Positions 7,820-16,291 of a stretch of DNA of 64,000 nucleotides are shown in pieces. The DNA comes from Streptomyces sp. B21-105 (GTDB lineage: Bacteria; Actinomycetota; Actinomycetes; Streptomycetales; Streptomycetaceae). A program made the translations under genes and the position numbers. The stretch covers positions 2,914,001 to 2,978,000 of the forward strand of contig NZ_JARUMJ010000001.1 in NCBI RefSeq assembly GCF_036898465.1. The letters are read 5' to 3'. The first letter of the stretch is position 1, and every line of letters starts with the position of its first letter. The notes below the pieces were generated by a model, which was not told the origin of the DNA, did no database searches, and was given only the letters and a program-made list of their open reading frames with translations.

Positions 7820-10594
7820 ATGAACGCACAGGCATCGAACCATGAGGGCGGTGGGCAGGCCACCGAGGCGATCCGTACCCGGCTGACCAATGAGGAGTTT
7901 CTGCGCCGTCGTCAGCTCCAGCAGTTCACCAACCGTGATGCCGAGAGGCGTGCGTTGGCGGCGGCCGTCAAACCCGACAGTCAGACGAGGCTGCTGCACC
8001 TGACCGGCATCGCGGGCATAGGAAAGAGCACGGTCCTCACCGCGGGGGAGGACTACTGCCGCCGCCATGGCATCGTCTACGCCCGGGTGAACCTCGGCGG
8101 CCAGCGGACGCCGGAGACGATCCTCGCCGAGCTCTTCGAGCAGCTCGCCGCGACTGACTCGGCGCTGCCCGGCGGCCAGACGTTCGCCAACGGCAGCTTC
8201 GCTCGGGAGCTGGCCCGGCTGCGGTCCGTTCGCAGCCTCGTGCAGAGCACGGAATCGGCCTCGCAGGACACCCGGGTGATGGCGGCGGGAAGCTACGCCC
8301 CGGTGCGTCAGGGCGAGTCGGCGGTGGTGGCCGAGCGGGTGCTCGCCGAGGTCGCGGAGATCGTCGGCCGGGGCGACGCGGAGTTCCTGTTCAACCCGGG
8401 CGAAGCCCTCACCCACGCCCTCATCGAGGACGTCGAGGCCTGGCACCGGGGCGACTCGCGCGTCTGTCTCTTCTTCGACCAGTACGAACAGGCCGGGACC
8501 TCCGTCGACGAGTGGATCCGCAACAGCCTTTTCCCGGGGCTCAGTTCGGCGCTGCTGGTCTTCGGCGGACGCGGGCAGCTCGCGCCCGGGTGGACTCGAT
8601 GGCGGTCGATGACTCAGGAGATCGCGATCGAGCCGTTGAGTAACGGCGACATGAGCCTGCTCATGGAAAAGGCGGCGGTCCGGGATTCGGCGATCGTCCG
8701 ACGGATCATGGAGCTTGCCGCCGGCCTGCCGCTCGCCGCCGGCATTGCAGTCGACCTGCTCAACGAGACGGGAGGCAAGCTGGAACTCGGCCGAGTGCAG
8801 GGCCGGGAAGTGGTCAAGCAACTGGTCGACCTCTTCCTCGCGGACGTACCACAGGATCTGGTGACCTGGGTGCAACGTGCCGCCATCGTACGGTCGTTCA
8901 ACGAGGACACTCTCCTGCAGATGGCCACCGATCCGGGCTTCGACCCGACACCCGTCTTCGAGCATCTGGCGAGACTCTCGATCACTCAGCTGCACGCCCG
9001 AGGACTGGCCATCCACGACGCCGTGCGGGCTTTCCTCAACCAGGACCTGCAGGTGCGAGCCCCCACCAGGTACGCCAACCTCCACCATCGCGCCTACCAG
9101 TACTACTCGCTGCTGCTCGGGAAGGGGCCGTCCGCGGAGGACCAGCGGGAGCTGCAGATCGAGCAGCTGTACCACCAGATCCGCTACGACCCCGACGCGG
9201 GCCTCGTCGCGATCCGCGAGCTAATCGAAAGCACCACCCTGCTGTCGCAGTTGGAGCTTTCCGAGGCGGTGCTCTCGCTGGCCACCGAGGCCACCTGGAG
9301 CGAGGCACAGTCCCTCTGGGTGCGTTACATGGACGCGCTGGTCCGCCAGCAGCGCAATACCGACAACCGCGGCTCGGCCCAGATCCTCGACGAGATCCTC
9401 ACCGACCCCCGTTGCACCGATCCCGATCTGCGGGTACGGGCGGCCGCGTACCTGGCGATGAACACCTGGTACCTCGGTGACTTCCAGAAGGCCCTGCACT
9501 GGGCCGCTGTGGCCATCGACAACGCGCAGCGAGTGGAGCGGGCCACGGGGTTCGAGCACATCGCCGTCGAGGCCAAGGCTCTGACCCAAGACCGGATGGG
9601 CCAGTTCGCCGAGGCGGTCGACACCCAGCAACGCTTGCTGGAGAGCGCACGCGCCACAGGCGACAAGGTCGCGGAGGCCTGGGGCCTGAACAACCTGGGC
9701 TACTTGAAGTGGCACACCGGTGACTGGCAGGAGGCCGTCGGTCACCTGAGTGAGTCGCGAAACACCTTCGAGGAGTTGCGGCACCCCTATGGCGCCACAT
9801 ACCCGCAGTGTCATCTCGCGCTGGTGCACATCGCGTGTGGCCAGCCGGACGAAGCCCGGGACCTGTTGCAGACGACCCTTGAGCTGTGCCGGGAACGCGG
9901 CAACCGGGAGATAGAGGCCAAGTGCCTGCAGAACCTCTCCGACTACTGGCTGGCGGTCGGCGACCCGAGGCAGGCTGAGGCGGCCGCGCTGGAGGCCCTT
10001 GGCATCTCGCGAGACCTGGACCTGCCCTTCTACGAGTGCGACACCTTGCGGCGCCTGGGCGAGGCGCGGCTCCGCTTCGACGCCGCCCAGGCCCACGCCG
10101 ACTTCACCGCCGGCAGCGACCTGGCGGCAGGCATGCACGCCCATTACACCCTGCTGCGCTGCCGACTCGGCCAGGCCCAGGCGGAGCTGGCCGGCGGTTC
10201 TGTCTCACCGGAGCTGCGCGCCGCCCTGCTCGACGCGGCGCGGGACGACCGTCAAGGGTACGGGGAACTGCGCTCCCGTGTCGCAGTGTTCACCGGCAGG
10301 CTCTGCTTGGCCGACGGTGATGCCGGGGCCGCCGACCTGTTCGTCGAGGCGCTGCATGCCGCCTCGACCTGCAATGCGGTCGCTCTGGAGCGCTGTGCGG
10401 AGGCGATCATCGCCTGCTGCGCCGACGCTGGCCGTCCCGACCTGGCCGACGATGTACGGGGGCGGTGGACGGGGGCCCTGACCGTACCCACGACGGTTTC
10501 GGCCGTCGAGCTCGCCCAGGCCCGCATCGGCGACTTGCGCCCCTGCCTGGCACCGGAGGTCATGCTGGAACGCATGAGGAGAACCAGTCGGTGA
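7820..10594 (+). CDS. STAND-type ATPase with C-terminal TPR repeats
   Basis: 924 residues. A P-loop GIAGIGKST lies at 63-71 and a Walker B strand VCLFFDQYEQ at 215-224, followed by a winged-helix-like region (about 350-420, ending LAIHDAVRAFLNQDL). From about 530 to 830 helical repeats of TPR type occur (for example AEAWGLNNLGYLKWHTGDWQ, AKCLQNLSDYWLAVGDPRQA). This order is that of STAND signalling ATPases, which use the repeat domain to sense a ligand or protein and the NTPase to oligomerise. No DNA-binding or effector domain is evident at either end, so it may act as a cluster regulator or as a sensor working with the TIR-like protein. Its stop overlaps the next start (GTGA). Confidence 0.85.
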   Translation: MNAQASNHEGGGQATEAIRTRLTNEEFLRRRQLQQFTNRDAERRALAAAVKPDSQTRLLHLTGIAGIGKSTVLTAGEDYCRRHGIVYARVNLGGQRTPETILAELFEQLAATDSALPGGQTFANGSFARELARLRSVRSLVQSTESASQDTRVMAAGSYAPVRQGESAVVAERVLAEVAEIVGRGDAEFLFNPGEALTHALIEDVEAWHRGDSRVCLFFDQYEQAGTSVDEWIRNSLFPGLSSALLVFGGRGQLAPGWTRWRSMTQEIAIEPLSNGDMSLLMEKAAVRDSAIVRRIMELAAGLPLAAGIAVDLLNETGGKLELGRVQGREVVKQLVDLFLADVPQDLVTWVQRAAIVRSFNEDTLLQMATDPGFDPTPVFEHLARLSITQLHARGLAIHDAVRAFLNQDLQVRAPTRYANLHHRAYQYYSLLLGKGPSAEDQRELQIEQLYHQIRYDPDAGLVAIRELIESTTLLSQLELSEAVLSLATEATWSEAQSLWVRYMDALVRQQRNTDNRGSAQILDEILTDPRCTDPDLRVRAAAYLAMNTWYLGDFQKALHWAAVAIDNAQRVERATGFEHIAVEAKALTQDRMGQFAEAVDTQQRLLESARATGDKVAEAWGLNNLGYLKWHTGDWQEAVGHLSESRNTFEELRHPYGATYPQCHLALVHIACGQPDEARDLLQTTLELCRERGNREIEAKCLQNLSDYWLAVGDPRQAEAAALEALGISRDLDLPFYECDTLRRLGEARLRFDAAQAHADFTAGSDLAAGMHAHYTLLRCRLGQAQAELAGGSVSPELRAALLDAARDDRQGYGELRSRVAVFTGRLCLADGDAGAADLFVEALHAASTCNAVALERCAEAIIACCADAGRPDLADDVRGRWTGALTVPTTVSAVELAQARIGDLRPCLAPEVMLERMRRTSR

Positions 10595-11904
10595 AGCGGC
10601 GGGACTGTTTCGTCGCCAACATCAGCGAACCCTTCCTGCCGTTCCTTCGGCGCGAGACCGATCCGGCGCGTCGTAACCACATGATCGCCGAGGAGCATGC
10701 TCTCTCGGAACGAACGGCACTGTGGGGCGGGGTCGACAAGATCTGCCTGCTGCCCCAGCCACCGCACACCATCGGGCTCCTCGAATCCCGGTTCGGCTAC
10801 CGAGTGTCGGCCAAGGCCCTCGAAACCCCCGACGATCGTCTGAGCCGTGCCATCACACGGTCGGACGACGCGATCGCCTGGCTGGCCGCAGCCGGGCGAA
10901 CCGCTCCGCTCGCCCTCAGCAGTTACGCGGCCACTGAGGACTTCGTCGACCTGGTAGCGACCCTTCGCAGCAGCGGGGTCGACTTCGCCGCAGACGACGC
11001 CACTGTGAGCCCGGAGGGCTTGAGCGTCCTGCGCCGGATCGAGAGCAAGTCTGGTTTCCGGCAGGTCGCGGCCGTCCTGCTGAACGGCTTGCCCTGTCGG
11101 CTTCCTGCGGGCACGACCTGCGAATCGCCAGGCGCCGCGCTGGGCGCTGCGCGCCGGCTGAGCCGGGCCACCGGTGCCGTGATGATCAAAGCGGACGACG
11201 GTGAAGGTGGGTTCGGCAACGTGGCCCTTTCTGCTCGCGAACTGGAGCGGATCGATACGACCCGCCTGTTGGAGGTCTGCCCGTTCCTGGGGCTTCGGTC
11301 GGTGGTCGAGCAGCTCATACCGTGCGTCGGTGCGCCGTCCGTCGAGTTCTTCGTGCCGTCGGCGCCGAGGTCGCCCGTGGTGACATACGCGTGCACCCAG
11401 ATCTTCGACCGGAACAACTACTTCATCGGCGTCCGGCTGAGCCCTGCGGACCGCGACGCTGCCTGGTTCGAACCGCTCGCCGAGTTCGGCTGCCGCCTCG
11501 CGGCGCACCTGCAACAGCGCGGCTTTCGCGGCCACTTCGACATCGACGCCATCGTGACGGCCACCGGTGACCTCTACGTCGTCGAGGCGAACCTGCGCCG
11601 GACCGGCGGCACTCACGTGCATGACTTCGCCCGCACGGTCCTCGGCAGTGACTACGCGTCCCGCGTCGAGATACTCAGCCGGTCGATCACCATACCGCCG
11701 TGCTCCCCGGCCGAGGCGCTGCGCCGGCTGGAACCTCTGCTGGTCGATCCCGGATCCGGCACCGGTGTGCTGCCGGTCGTCGTCGGTACAGCTCAGGATG
11801 GCGCAGTCGAGCTGATGGTCTTCGCAAGGGACGAACACGGCCTGCAGGAGACCCTCGCGGCCGCCGTCGGAACCCTGACCGTGGGAGGCGCAGCCCATGG
11901 CTAG
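10591..11904 (+). CDS. ATP-grasp domain protein, first of a pair
   Basis: 437 residues from GTG 10591, which overlaps the preceding TGA; a longer in-frame start at 10465 lies inside the ATPase gene and is unlikely. ATP-grasp features: the lysine and glycine-rich loop AVMIKADDGEGGFGN (K200, 204-210), an adenine-region strand SVVEQLIPC (about 237-245), and metal ligands at FDIDAIV ... YVVEANLRRTGG (E332, N334). Such enzymes form an acyl phosphate and then an amide or thioester bond. The N-terminal 190 residues are a pre-ATP-grasp region of unknown partner. It is immediately followed by a second ATP-grasp gene, overlapping by eight bases, suggesting two consecutive ligations. Confidence 0.82.
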   Translation: MKRRDCFVANISEPFLPFLRRETDPARRNHMIAEEHALSERTALWGGVDKICLLPQPPHTIGLLESRFGYRVSAKALETPDDRLSRAITRSDDAIAWLAAAGRTAPLALSSYAATEDFVDLVATLRSSGVDFAADDATVSPEGLSVLRRIESKSGFRQVAAVLLNGLPCRLPAGTTCESPGAALGAARRLSRATGAVMIKADDGEGGFGNVALSARELERIDTTRLLEVCPFLGLRSVVEQLIPCVGAPSVEFFVPSAPRSPVVTYACTQIFDRNNYFIGVRLSPADRDAAWFEPLAEFGCRLAAHLQQRGFRGHFDIDAIVTATGDLYVVEANLRRTGGTHVHDFARTVLGSDYASRVEILSRSITIPPCSPAEALRRLEPLLVDPGSGTGVLPVVVGTAQDGAVELMVFARDEHGLQETLAAAVGTLTVGGAAHG

Positions 11905-13174
11905 GGGGAATTTCCCGGCAGTCGTGTGGATCGGACCGCGCGCGGCGGACGGGGCCGTCGTCGGCGCGGGTGACCACCCGGTCGCGGTCTTCTCCGCAGA
12001 TACGGCTCAGCCGCACGGGCCGGGTCGGACCGCACCGTCCCTGGAGACGCGTACCGGCGTACGGCAACGGTGGGGAGCGGCCAGCGTGGGCGACGTGGTG
12101 GCGGCCTTCGGCGCGGAGATCCGCCAGGCGGCAAGGCGAGCCGCCGCGGTGCTGCCCTACACAATGGACGAAGCGCTGCCCGCTCTGATCGGCGACACCG
12201 GCGCGAAACTACTCGGGCCCGCCCCGCGCCTGCGGCACTGGCTGGACGACAAGCGTGCGGCGCTGCAGGTCTTCGACGGCGTTGGTTCACCCAGGCTTGC
12301 CTACCGGGAGATGTCCGCGAGGCAGCTCCCGAGCCTGGCGGCAAGGGACCGCATCGGCCGCCGACTCGTGGTGCAGATCCCGCGCGCCTCCGGCGGCAAG
12401 GGCACCCACTTCGTCCGGGCGGACGCGGAGAGCCTTGGCCGACTCGCCTCACGACTGGCTGCCGGCACCGTGCTGGTCACGGACTACGAGGAGGGCTCGT
12501 ACTCGCTCAACGCACACGTCGCTGTGCTGCCGGGGAGAATCCTGGTCGCCCCGATGTCGGTCCAGCTCGTCGGTATCGCGCCGTGCACGTCGCACGCGGC
12601 CGCGTACTGCGGAAACAACTTTGCGGCCATGGCGGACATCGGCGCGGGCGTGGTGAGCCGCGCACGGGAGATCACCACCAGGGTGGGCGAGTCGCTCGCG
12701 GCTCGGGGGTACCGGGGCTTCGCGGGCCTCGACCTGCTAGTCACCGCGCGCCCGGACGGGATCTTTCCCATCGACCTCAATCCCCGTCTCCAGGCATCGA
12801 CGAGGGCCTTGGCTTTGGCCGAGCGCTCCGCCGGCAACGGGCCGGGCTTCGTTGACCTCGCCGTCGGCGCCGAACTAGGCGTTTACGGTCGTGAAGACCT
12901 GGACCGTTACGTGGCCCCGGGCGCACTCGCCATGGCTCAGCTGGTCTTCTACAACCGGTCCTCCTACTCACTGAGCCGGAGACCCGGGGCCGCCCGGACG
13001 ACGGCAATCGTCGACGGCTGGTCGCTGACCGGTCTCGCTCCGGCAGGCGTACGGGTGGAGAGCGGAGCGGTCCTGGCCACCGCGACGCGATGCTCCTCGG
13101 ACCGGGCCCCGCTCGAGACGGCAGCACAGGAGCTGGTGGTTTCGGTAGAGGACGGCTACGAAGCCGCTCAATAG
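11897..13174 (+). CDS. ATP-grasp domain protein, second of a pair
   Basis: 425 residues from ATG 11897, with GGGAGG eight bases upstream inside the preceding gene. The ATP-grasp loop is LVVQIPRASGGKGTHFV (SGGKGT 165-170), with the adenine strand TVLVTDYEEG (191-200) and the metal-binding end GFAGLDLLV ... PIDLNPRLQAST (D279, N295, R297). The two tandem proteins share this fold but little sequence, so they probably use different substrates. Amide ligation of amino acids or short peptides is the usual activity. Last gene of the plus-strand run; it ends inside the 3' end of the convergent radical SAM gene (7-bp overlap). Confidence 0.82.
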   Translation: MARGNFPAVVWIGPRAADGAVVGAGDHPVAVFSADTAQPHGPGRTAPSLETRTGVRQRWGAASVGDVVAAFGAEIRQAARRAAAVLPYTMDEALPALIGDTGAKLLGPAPRLRHWLDDKRAALQVFDGVGSPRLAYREMSARQLPSLAARDRIGRRLVVQIPRASGGKGTHFVRADAESLGRLASRLAAGTVLVTDYEEGSYSLNAHVAVLPGRILVAPMSVQLVGIAPCTSHAAAYCGNNFAAMADIGAGVVSRAREITTRVGESLAARGYRGFAGLDLLVTARPDGIFPIDLNPRLQASTRALALAERSAGNGPGFVDLAVGAELGVYGREDLDRYVAPGALAMAQLVFYNRSSYSLSRRPGAARTTAIVDGWSLTGLAPAGVRVESGAVLATATRCSSDRAPLETAAQELVVSVEDGYEAAQ

Positions 13175-14346
13175 CTTCGGTATGCCAGTCCTGTGGGCAG
13201 GGAAAGGACATTGTTCTGGCATCCGACGCAGGTCGGGCCGAGAACCAGCCCGGCGCCGGTCGCGATCTCCTGGCACTGCTCATACAGGTTCCAGTACTCC
13301 GGGCCGGTCAAACCCCGCCGGTCGGCCAGCGTGGTACCGGCGAGGGGCCGGAACGGCGAGATGATCGGCATGACACCGAGTTCGCAGAGCCTGGTGACCC
13401 CGCGAACGGTCTCCTCGACCGGCTCCAGCCCGGCGATGAGAATGGAACGGGCCCGGTACGGTCCGAAGAGCCGCGCCGCGTGGCTCAGCGCCTCCAAGTA
13501 CCGACCCCTGCCGATCAGATCGCGTTTGCCGGGGATGAAACCGTCCCACGCGGCGTCGCTCCAGAACTCCAGGTTCATGCCGAGTTCGTCCACCCCCGCG
13601 TCGAAGAGCTCGTCGATGTGCCGGTTGTGGAGTGGTGCGGCGATCATGACGTAGACGGGGATGTCGTAGCGGCTCTTCACGATCCGGGTGAGCCGGGCGG
13701 CAAGGGACGCCCCCATGTCGTCGCCGGGCGGCGTACCACCGCCGATGAGCAGGTGGCGAGCCGGGCGAACACTGTCCGACCATGCCTGTTCCACCACCTC
13801 CAGGAAATGCCGCTCCAGCTTGCGGGAGGCGTCTGCGTCGTAGTTGAAGCCGATCGAGCAGTACGCGCAGCGCTTGTGGCGTGCCCAGAAGCTGCACCCC
13901 GGGCCGGTCATGCCAAAACATAGCCGGTCGGGCGAGCACATCTGCGCGATGCGGGAAAGCGGGATGGTGCCGTCCGAGACCGTGCGGCCGTAGTACTCCG
14001 GCTCGGGAACTCCGACGACGTCATGTCTCTTCCTGCCTGGTGCGCTGAGGTACAGCCGTCCATCGGCTGCTTCGAGGCGGTATGGGGAGGACACGGCGAT
14101 CGCCTCGCGGACGGGAACGTTGACGTACAAGCCAAGGTCCTCATCGAGGGCAAGATCGAGGCCGCCAGACACGCCGGAGCGGGTTCTGAGGATTGTCGTG
14201 CCGGCACGGTGCCCGGTCCCCGATGCGAAGAGGAACGTCTCGGCGCTGGGGTCGAGCCGGGCGCCCCGAGCCAGCAGATCGAACTTCAGCCGGCCCAGCT
14301 CGGTCAGCCGCCGCCACCGTTCCGGTGACCAGCCGTCAGGATCCAT
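13168..14346 (-). CDS. Radical SAM protein with a CX8CX2C cluster motif
   Basis: 392 residues from ATG 14346, chosen because GGGAGG is eight bases upstream; ATG 14352 is an alternative and the longer ORF to 14505 lacks support. The only suitable cluster motif is C151-SFWARHKR-C160-AY-C163, followed by an aromatic-rich segment, then HLLIGGGTPPGDDMG (the GGE-like SAM-binding strand), ELGMNLEFWSD and SILIAGLEPVEE. A C-terminal GPTCVGCQNN could hold an auxiliary site. The first and second cysteines are eight residues apart instead of three, so the family is not a standard one; I do not recognise its product. Cleavage of SAM to a deoxyadenosyl radical is inferred. It is convergent with the ATP-grasp genes. 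Confidence 0.82.
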   Translation of the reverse strand: MDPDGWSPERWRRLTELGRLKFDLLARGARLDPSAETFLFASGTGHRAGTTILRTRSGVSGGLDLALDEDLGLYVNVPVREAIAVSSPYRLEAADGRLYLSAPGRKRHDVVGVPEPEYYGRTVSDGTIPLSRIAQMCSPDRLCFGMTGPGCSFWARHKRCAYCSIGFNYDADASRKLERHFLEVVEQAWSDSVRPARHLLIGGGTPPGDDMGASLAARLTRIVKSRYDIPVYVMIAAPLHNRHIDELFDAGVDELGMNLEFWSDAAWDGFIPGKRDLIGRGRYLEALSHAARLFGPYRARSILIAGLEPVEETVRGVTRLCELGVMPIISPFRPLAGTTLADRRGLTGPEYWNLYEQCQEIATGAGLVLGPTCVGCQNNVLSLPTGLAYRSY

Positions 14347-14496
14347 CGCCATCGCCTCCCAGCGCGTGGGGACGGCGCGGCACCCAGGACACCGTGTGTT
14401 GGGGGATGGGCAGTCCCGAACTACATTGCAGCATCGCCGAGCGGCGCAGGCCAGAGGCTGGCTCCGCGAAGCAGTCGAAGGCACGATCTCGAGCCA

Positions 14497-14667
14497 GCCA
14501 CGCACTTCTTCGCCGATCTACACCAGCGCATCGCGCAAGGCTCCGCTCCGCTGACCGCCTTCCGCAGGGCGCAACTCGCCACACGGGCCGTCTTCCCCGT
14601 ATACCGGGACTGGGGGGCCTTCGTGTTCCTTAACGGCTGGCACTACACCGCGCAGGAGGCAACATGA
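14497..14667 (+). pseudogene. C-terminal remnant of a CHAT-domain protein
   Basis: In frame to TGA 14665-14667 the sequence reads ATHFFADLHQRI, APLTAFRRAQLATR and YRDWGAFVFLNGWHY. This is the typical end of CHAT (caspase HetF associated with TPRs) protease-like domains, where a helix with 'ALRxAQ' is followed by 'WAAFVLxG'. No N-terminal part or catalytic His/Cys is present upstream, so it is a truncated relic. Its stop overlaps the start of the next ORF (ATGA), preserving the original operon junction. Confidence 0.65.
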
Positions 14668-15101
14668 CGGCGGCGAACGGCTGGACCATTCCCTTGCAGG
14701 AGGTCCCCCTCATCCCCGAACGCACCCTGGGCACGCCACCGGTGTCCGGACACCTGGCGCGTAGGCTGTCGTTCGGCCAGGACCTGTTGCCTGTGTCCGA
14801 GACCTACGCTCCCGCCGAGTGGTGCGCCTGCACTGCGGGGCTCACCCCCGAGCGCACGTTCCGACTACGCGCGCTGGTGTGCTCCTTCTACCCGCCGGAC
14901 AGTCCCTGGATCATGAAAACGGGCTCAATCGGGCTGTCCCTCAGCACGGTCGGTGAAATACCCGCCAGGGCCGTCGCTCGCCGCATCGACCCGGGTCGGC
15001 GGAGTCAACCGGTAAATTTCACACCCTCCACCTTCAACGCGGGATTGTTCAGCGCAGGGGTGGAGCACCCGATCGGGGGCTCCACCATTGGCTCAGAATG
15101 A
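14664..15101 (+). CDS. Hypothetical protein downstream of the CHAT relic, probably truncated
   Basis: 145 residues from ATG 14664, overlapping the CHAT relic's stop. The sequence contains GLTPERTFRLRALVCSFYPPDSPWI and ARRIDPGRRSQPVN, and looks like real coding sequence in composition, but I cannot name the family. It has no signal peptide or obvious membrane segment. The reading frame ends shortly before the STAND remnant begins in another frame, so the 3' part has probably been lost by deletion. In the intact ancestor it was presumably the partner of the CHAT protein. Expression is doubtful. Confidence 0.5.
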   Translation: MTAANGWTIPLQEVPLIPERTLGTPPVSGHLARRLSFGQDLLPVSETYAPAEWCACTAGLTPERTFRLRALVCSFYPPDSPWIMKTGSIGLSLSTVGEIPARAVARRIDPGRRSQPVNFTPSTFNAGLFSAGVEHPIGGSTIGSE

Positions 15102-15102
15102 T

Positions 15103-15571
15103 GGCATCGCCCGGATTTTGCCGGACACGGACTCTCCCGTGGGCCCCGCGTCTGCCTGGGACCAGCACCGACGGCACAGCCTGTCGACGGGAGTCGTCTT
15201 CGGACTAGCCATGGGGTTGCGCCCCCGGGCTGACCGACGCCCTTGCCACGGCCTGCCATGATCCGCTCGGGATCGCGATACGGGTCGGGCTCATCACCGG
15301 AACGGTCATCAGCCTGCTGACCGGGGTCGCGGCAGGGCTCACCGTGTCCCACCGTTGGCGGACCGTAGTCGTGTTCGTACAGCTGTGGGCCAAGCGGGTT
15401 CTCCCGCTGCGGGCCATGCGGTTTCTGGACGATGCCTGCAGACTGGAGGTGCTGCGGGAGGCGGGCCCTTACTACGAATTCCGGCACGCGCGTCTTCAGG
15501 ACTATCTGGCCCGCCCGCGGGACCGAGAGGGCGGCAATGTCGGCCAGAGCCCAAGCCGGAGCCGAACGTGA
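15103..15571 (+). pseudogene. Remnant of a membrane STAND/NACHT ATPase C-terminus
   Basis: Two reading frames give consecutive pieces of one protein. 15103 to about 15220 encodes DTDSPVGPASAWDQHRRHS then STGVVFGLAMGL. From about 15227 a different frame encodes GLITGTVISLLTGVAAGL, LWAKRVLPLRAMRFLDDACR and VLREAGPYYEFRHARLQDYLA to TGA 15571. This tail (glycine-rich membrane segments, then 'LPxRxMRFLxDAxRxxVLRxxGPxYxFRHAxLQDxLA') is characteristic of large Streptomyces STAND ATPases. The ATPase domain is absent and there is an in-frame stop at 15206, so the gene is decayed. Confidence 0.7.
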
Positions 15572-15726
15572 GCGCCGGACAACAGGCCACGCGAACCGAC
15601 ACGACGGCCGACGCCGAGGCCACGTAATCCGGCCGAGCCAAGACCACCCCCTGCCAGCGGCTCCAACGCCATGCTCCGACGACTGTCGCGAACCGCCAGC
15701 TCATAGGCCTCGCCCACCACTCCGCT

Positions 15727-15780
15727 CCAGGGACTTTTCAGGGACTTTCAGCTCTGTCCGAGGGACTTCCGAGGGACTTT
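15727..15780. repeat. Four copies of AGGGACTT
   Basis: The octamer AGGGACTT occurs four times within 54 bp, preceded by C or G, in the gap between the STAND relic and the rnpB terminator. The spacing is irregular (about 13, 20 and 12 bp). It codes for nothing recognisable. It could be the scar of a mobile element or a recombination site; nothing here proves that. Confidence 0.5.
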
Positions 15781-15813
15781 TTGCCGCCTAACACGGCAAG
15801 CTCCTGAAAGATC

Positions 15814-15849
15814 GGAAAGGGCCTCCGTCGCAGATCAGAGGCCCTTTCC
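15814..15849 (-). terminator. Intrinsic terminator of rnpB
   Basis: GGAAAGGGCCTC (15814-15825) and its exact complement GAGGCCCTTTCC (15838-15849) form a 12-bp perfect stem with a 12-base loop, beginning 20 bases after the 3' end of RNase P RNA on the minus strand. The position and strength fit a terminator for rnpB. A short pyrimidine-rich tract follows. Confidence 0.8.
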
Positions 15850-15868
15850 CAGGCGAAGCCGCAGGTGG

Positions 15869-16291
15869 CGGCAGACGAGTCGGGCTGTACGCCGGGTTCT
15901 GTGCCGAGGGGTCTCGCGACGTCCTCGGTGACGGCCATCCATCTAGGGCCGGCGTTGCCGCCGGCCTCGTGCGGTCTACCCGCGGACTCGGGCGGGCAGC
16001 CCTCGAACGTCCGCGCAGAAACACCTTCACATCCTGGAAGGCGCTTCCTTTTGACCTTGCTCCGGGTGGGGTTTACCTAGCTGCCCAGGTCGCCCTGGGC
16101 ACTGGTGGTCTCTTACACCACCGTTTCACCCTTACCGAGGACCGAAATCCCCGGCGGTCTGTTTTCTGTGGCACTGTCCCGCGGGTCACCCCGGGTGGCC
16201 GTTAGCCATCACCCTGCCCTGTGGAGCCCGGACGTTCCTCGGGAAGTCCCGTAAGGGACTCCACGCGGCCGCCCGCCCGGCTCGTCTGCCG
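15869..16291 (-). ncRNA. rnpB: RNase P RNA (bacterial type A)
   Basis: The catalytic RNA of RNase P, which matures tRNA 5' ends. The minus strand begins CGGCAGACGAG and ends CTCGTCTGCCG, a perfect P1 helix. Between them are the conserved landmarks GAGGAACGTCCGGGCTCC, ACAGAAAACAGACCGCC, GGTAAGGGTGAAACGGTG, GTAAGAGACCACCAG, GGTAAACCCC and the 3' segment ACAGAACCCGGCGTACAG. The length (about 423 nt) is normal for Streptomyces. A TACCAT element (16300-16305, minus strand) lies seven bases before the 5' end and may be the -10 box. The EamA transporter ORF on the same strand runs into the first 90 nt. Confidence 0.95.

Noticed and set aside
7295..9175. 626-residue minus-strand ORF under the STAND ATPase gene
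   Set aside because: It mirrors the STAND and reductase genes and has no recognisable motif; long antisense frames are normal at this G+C content.
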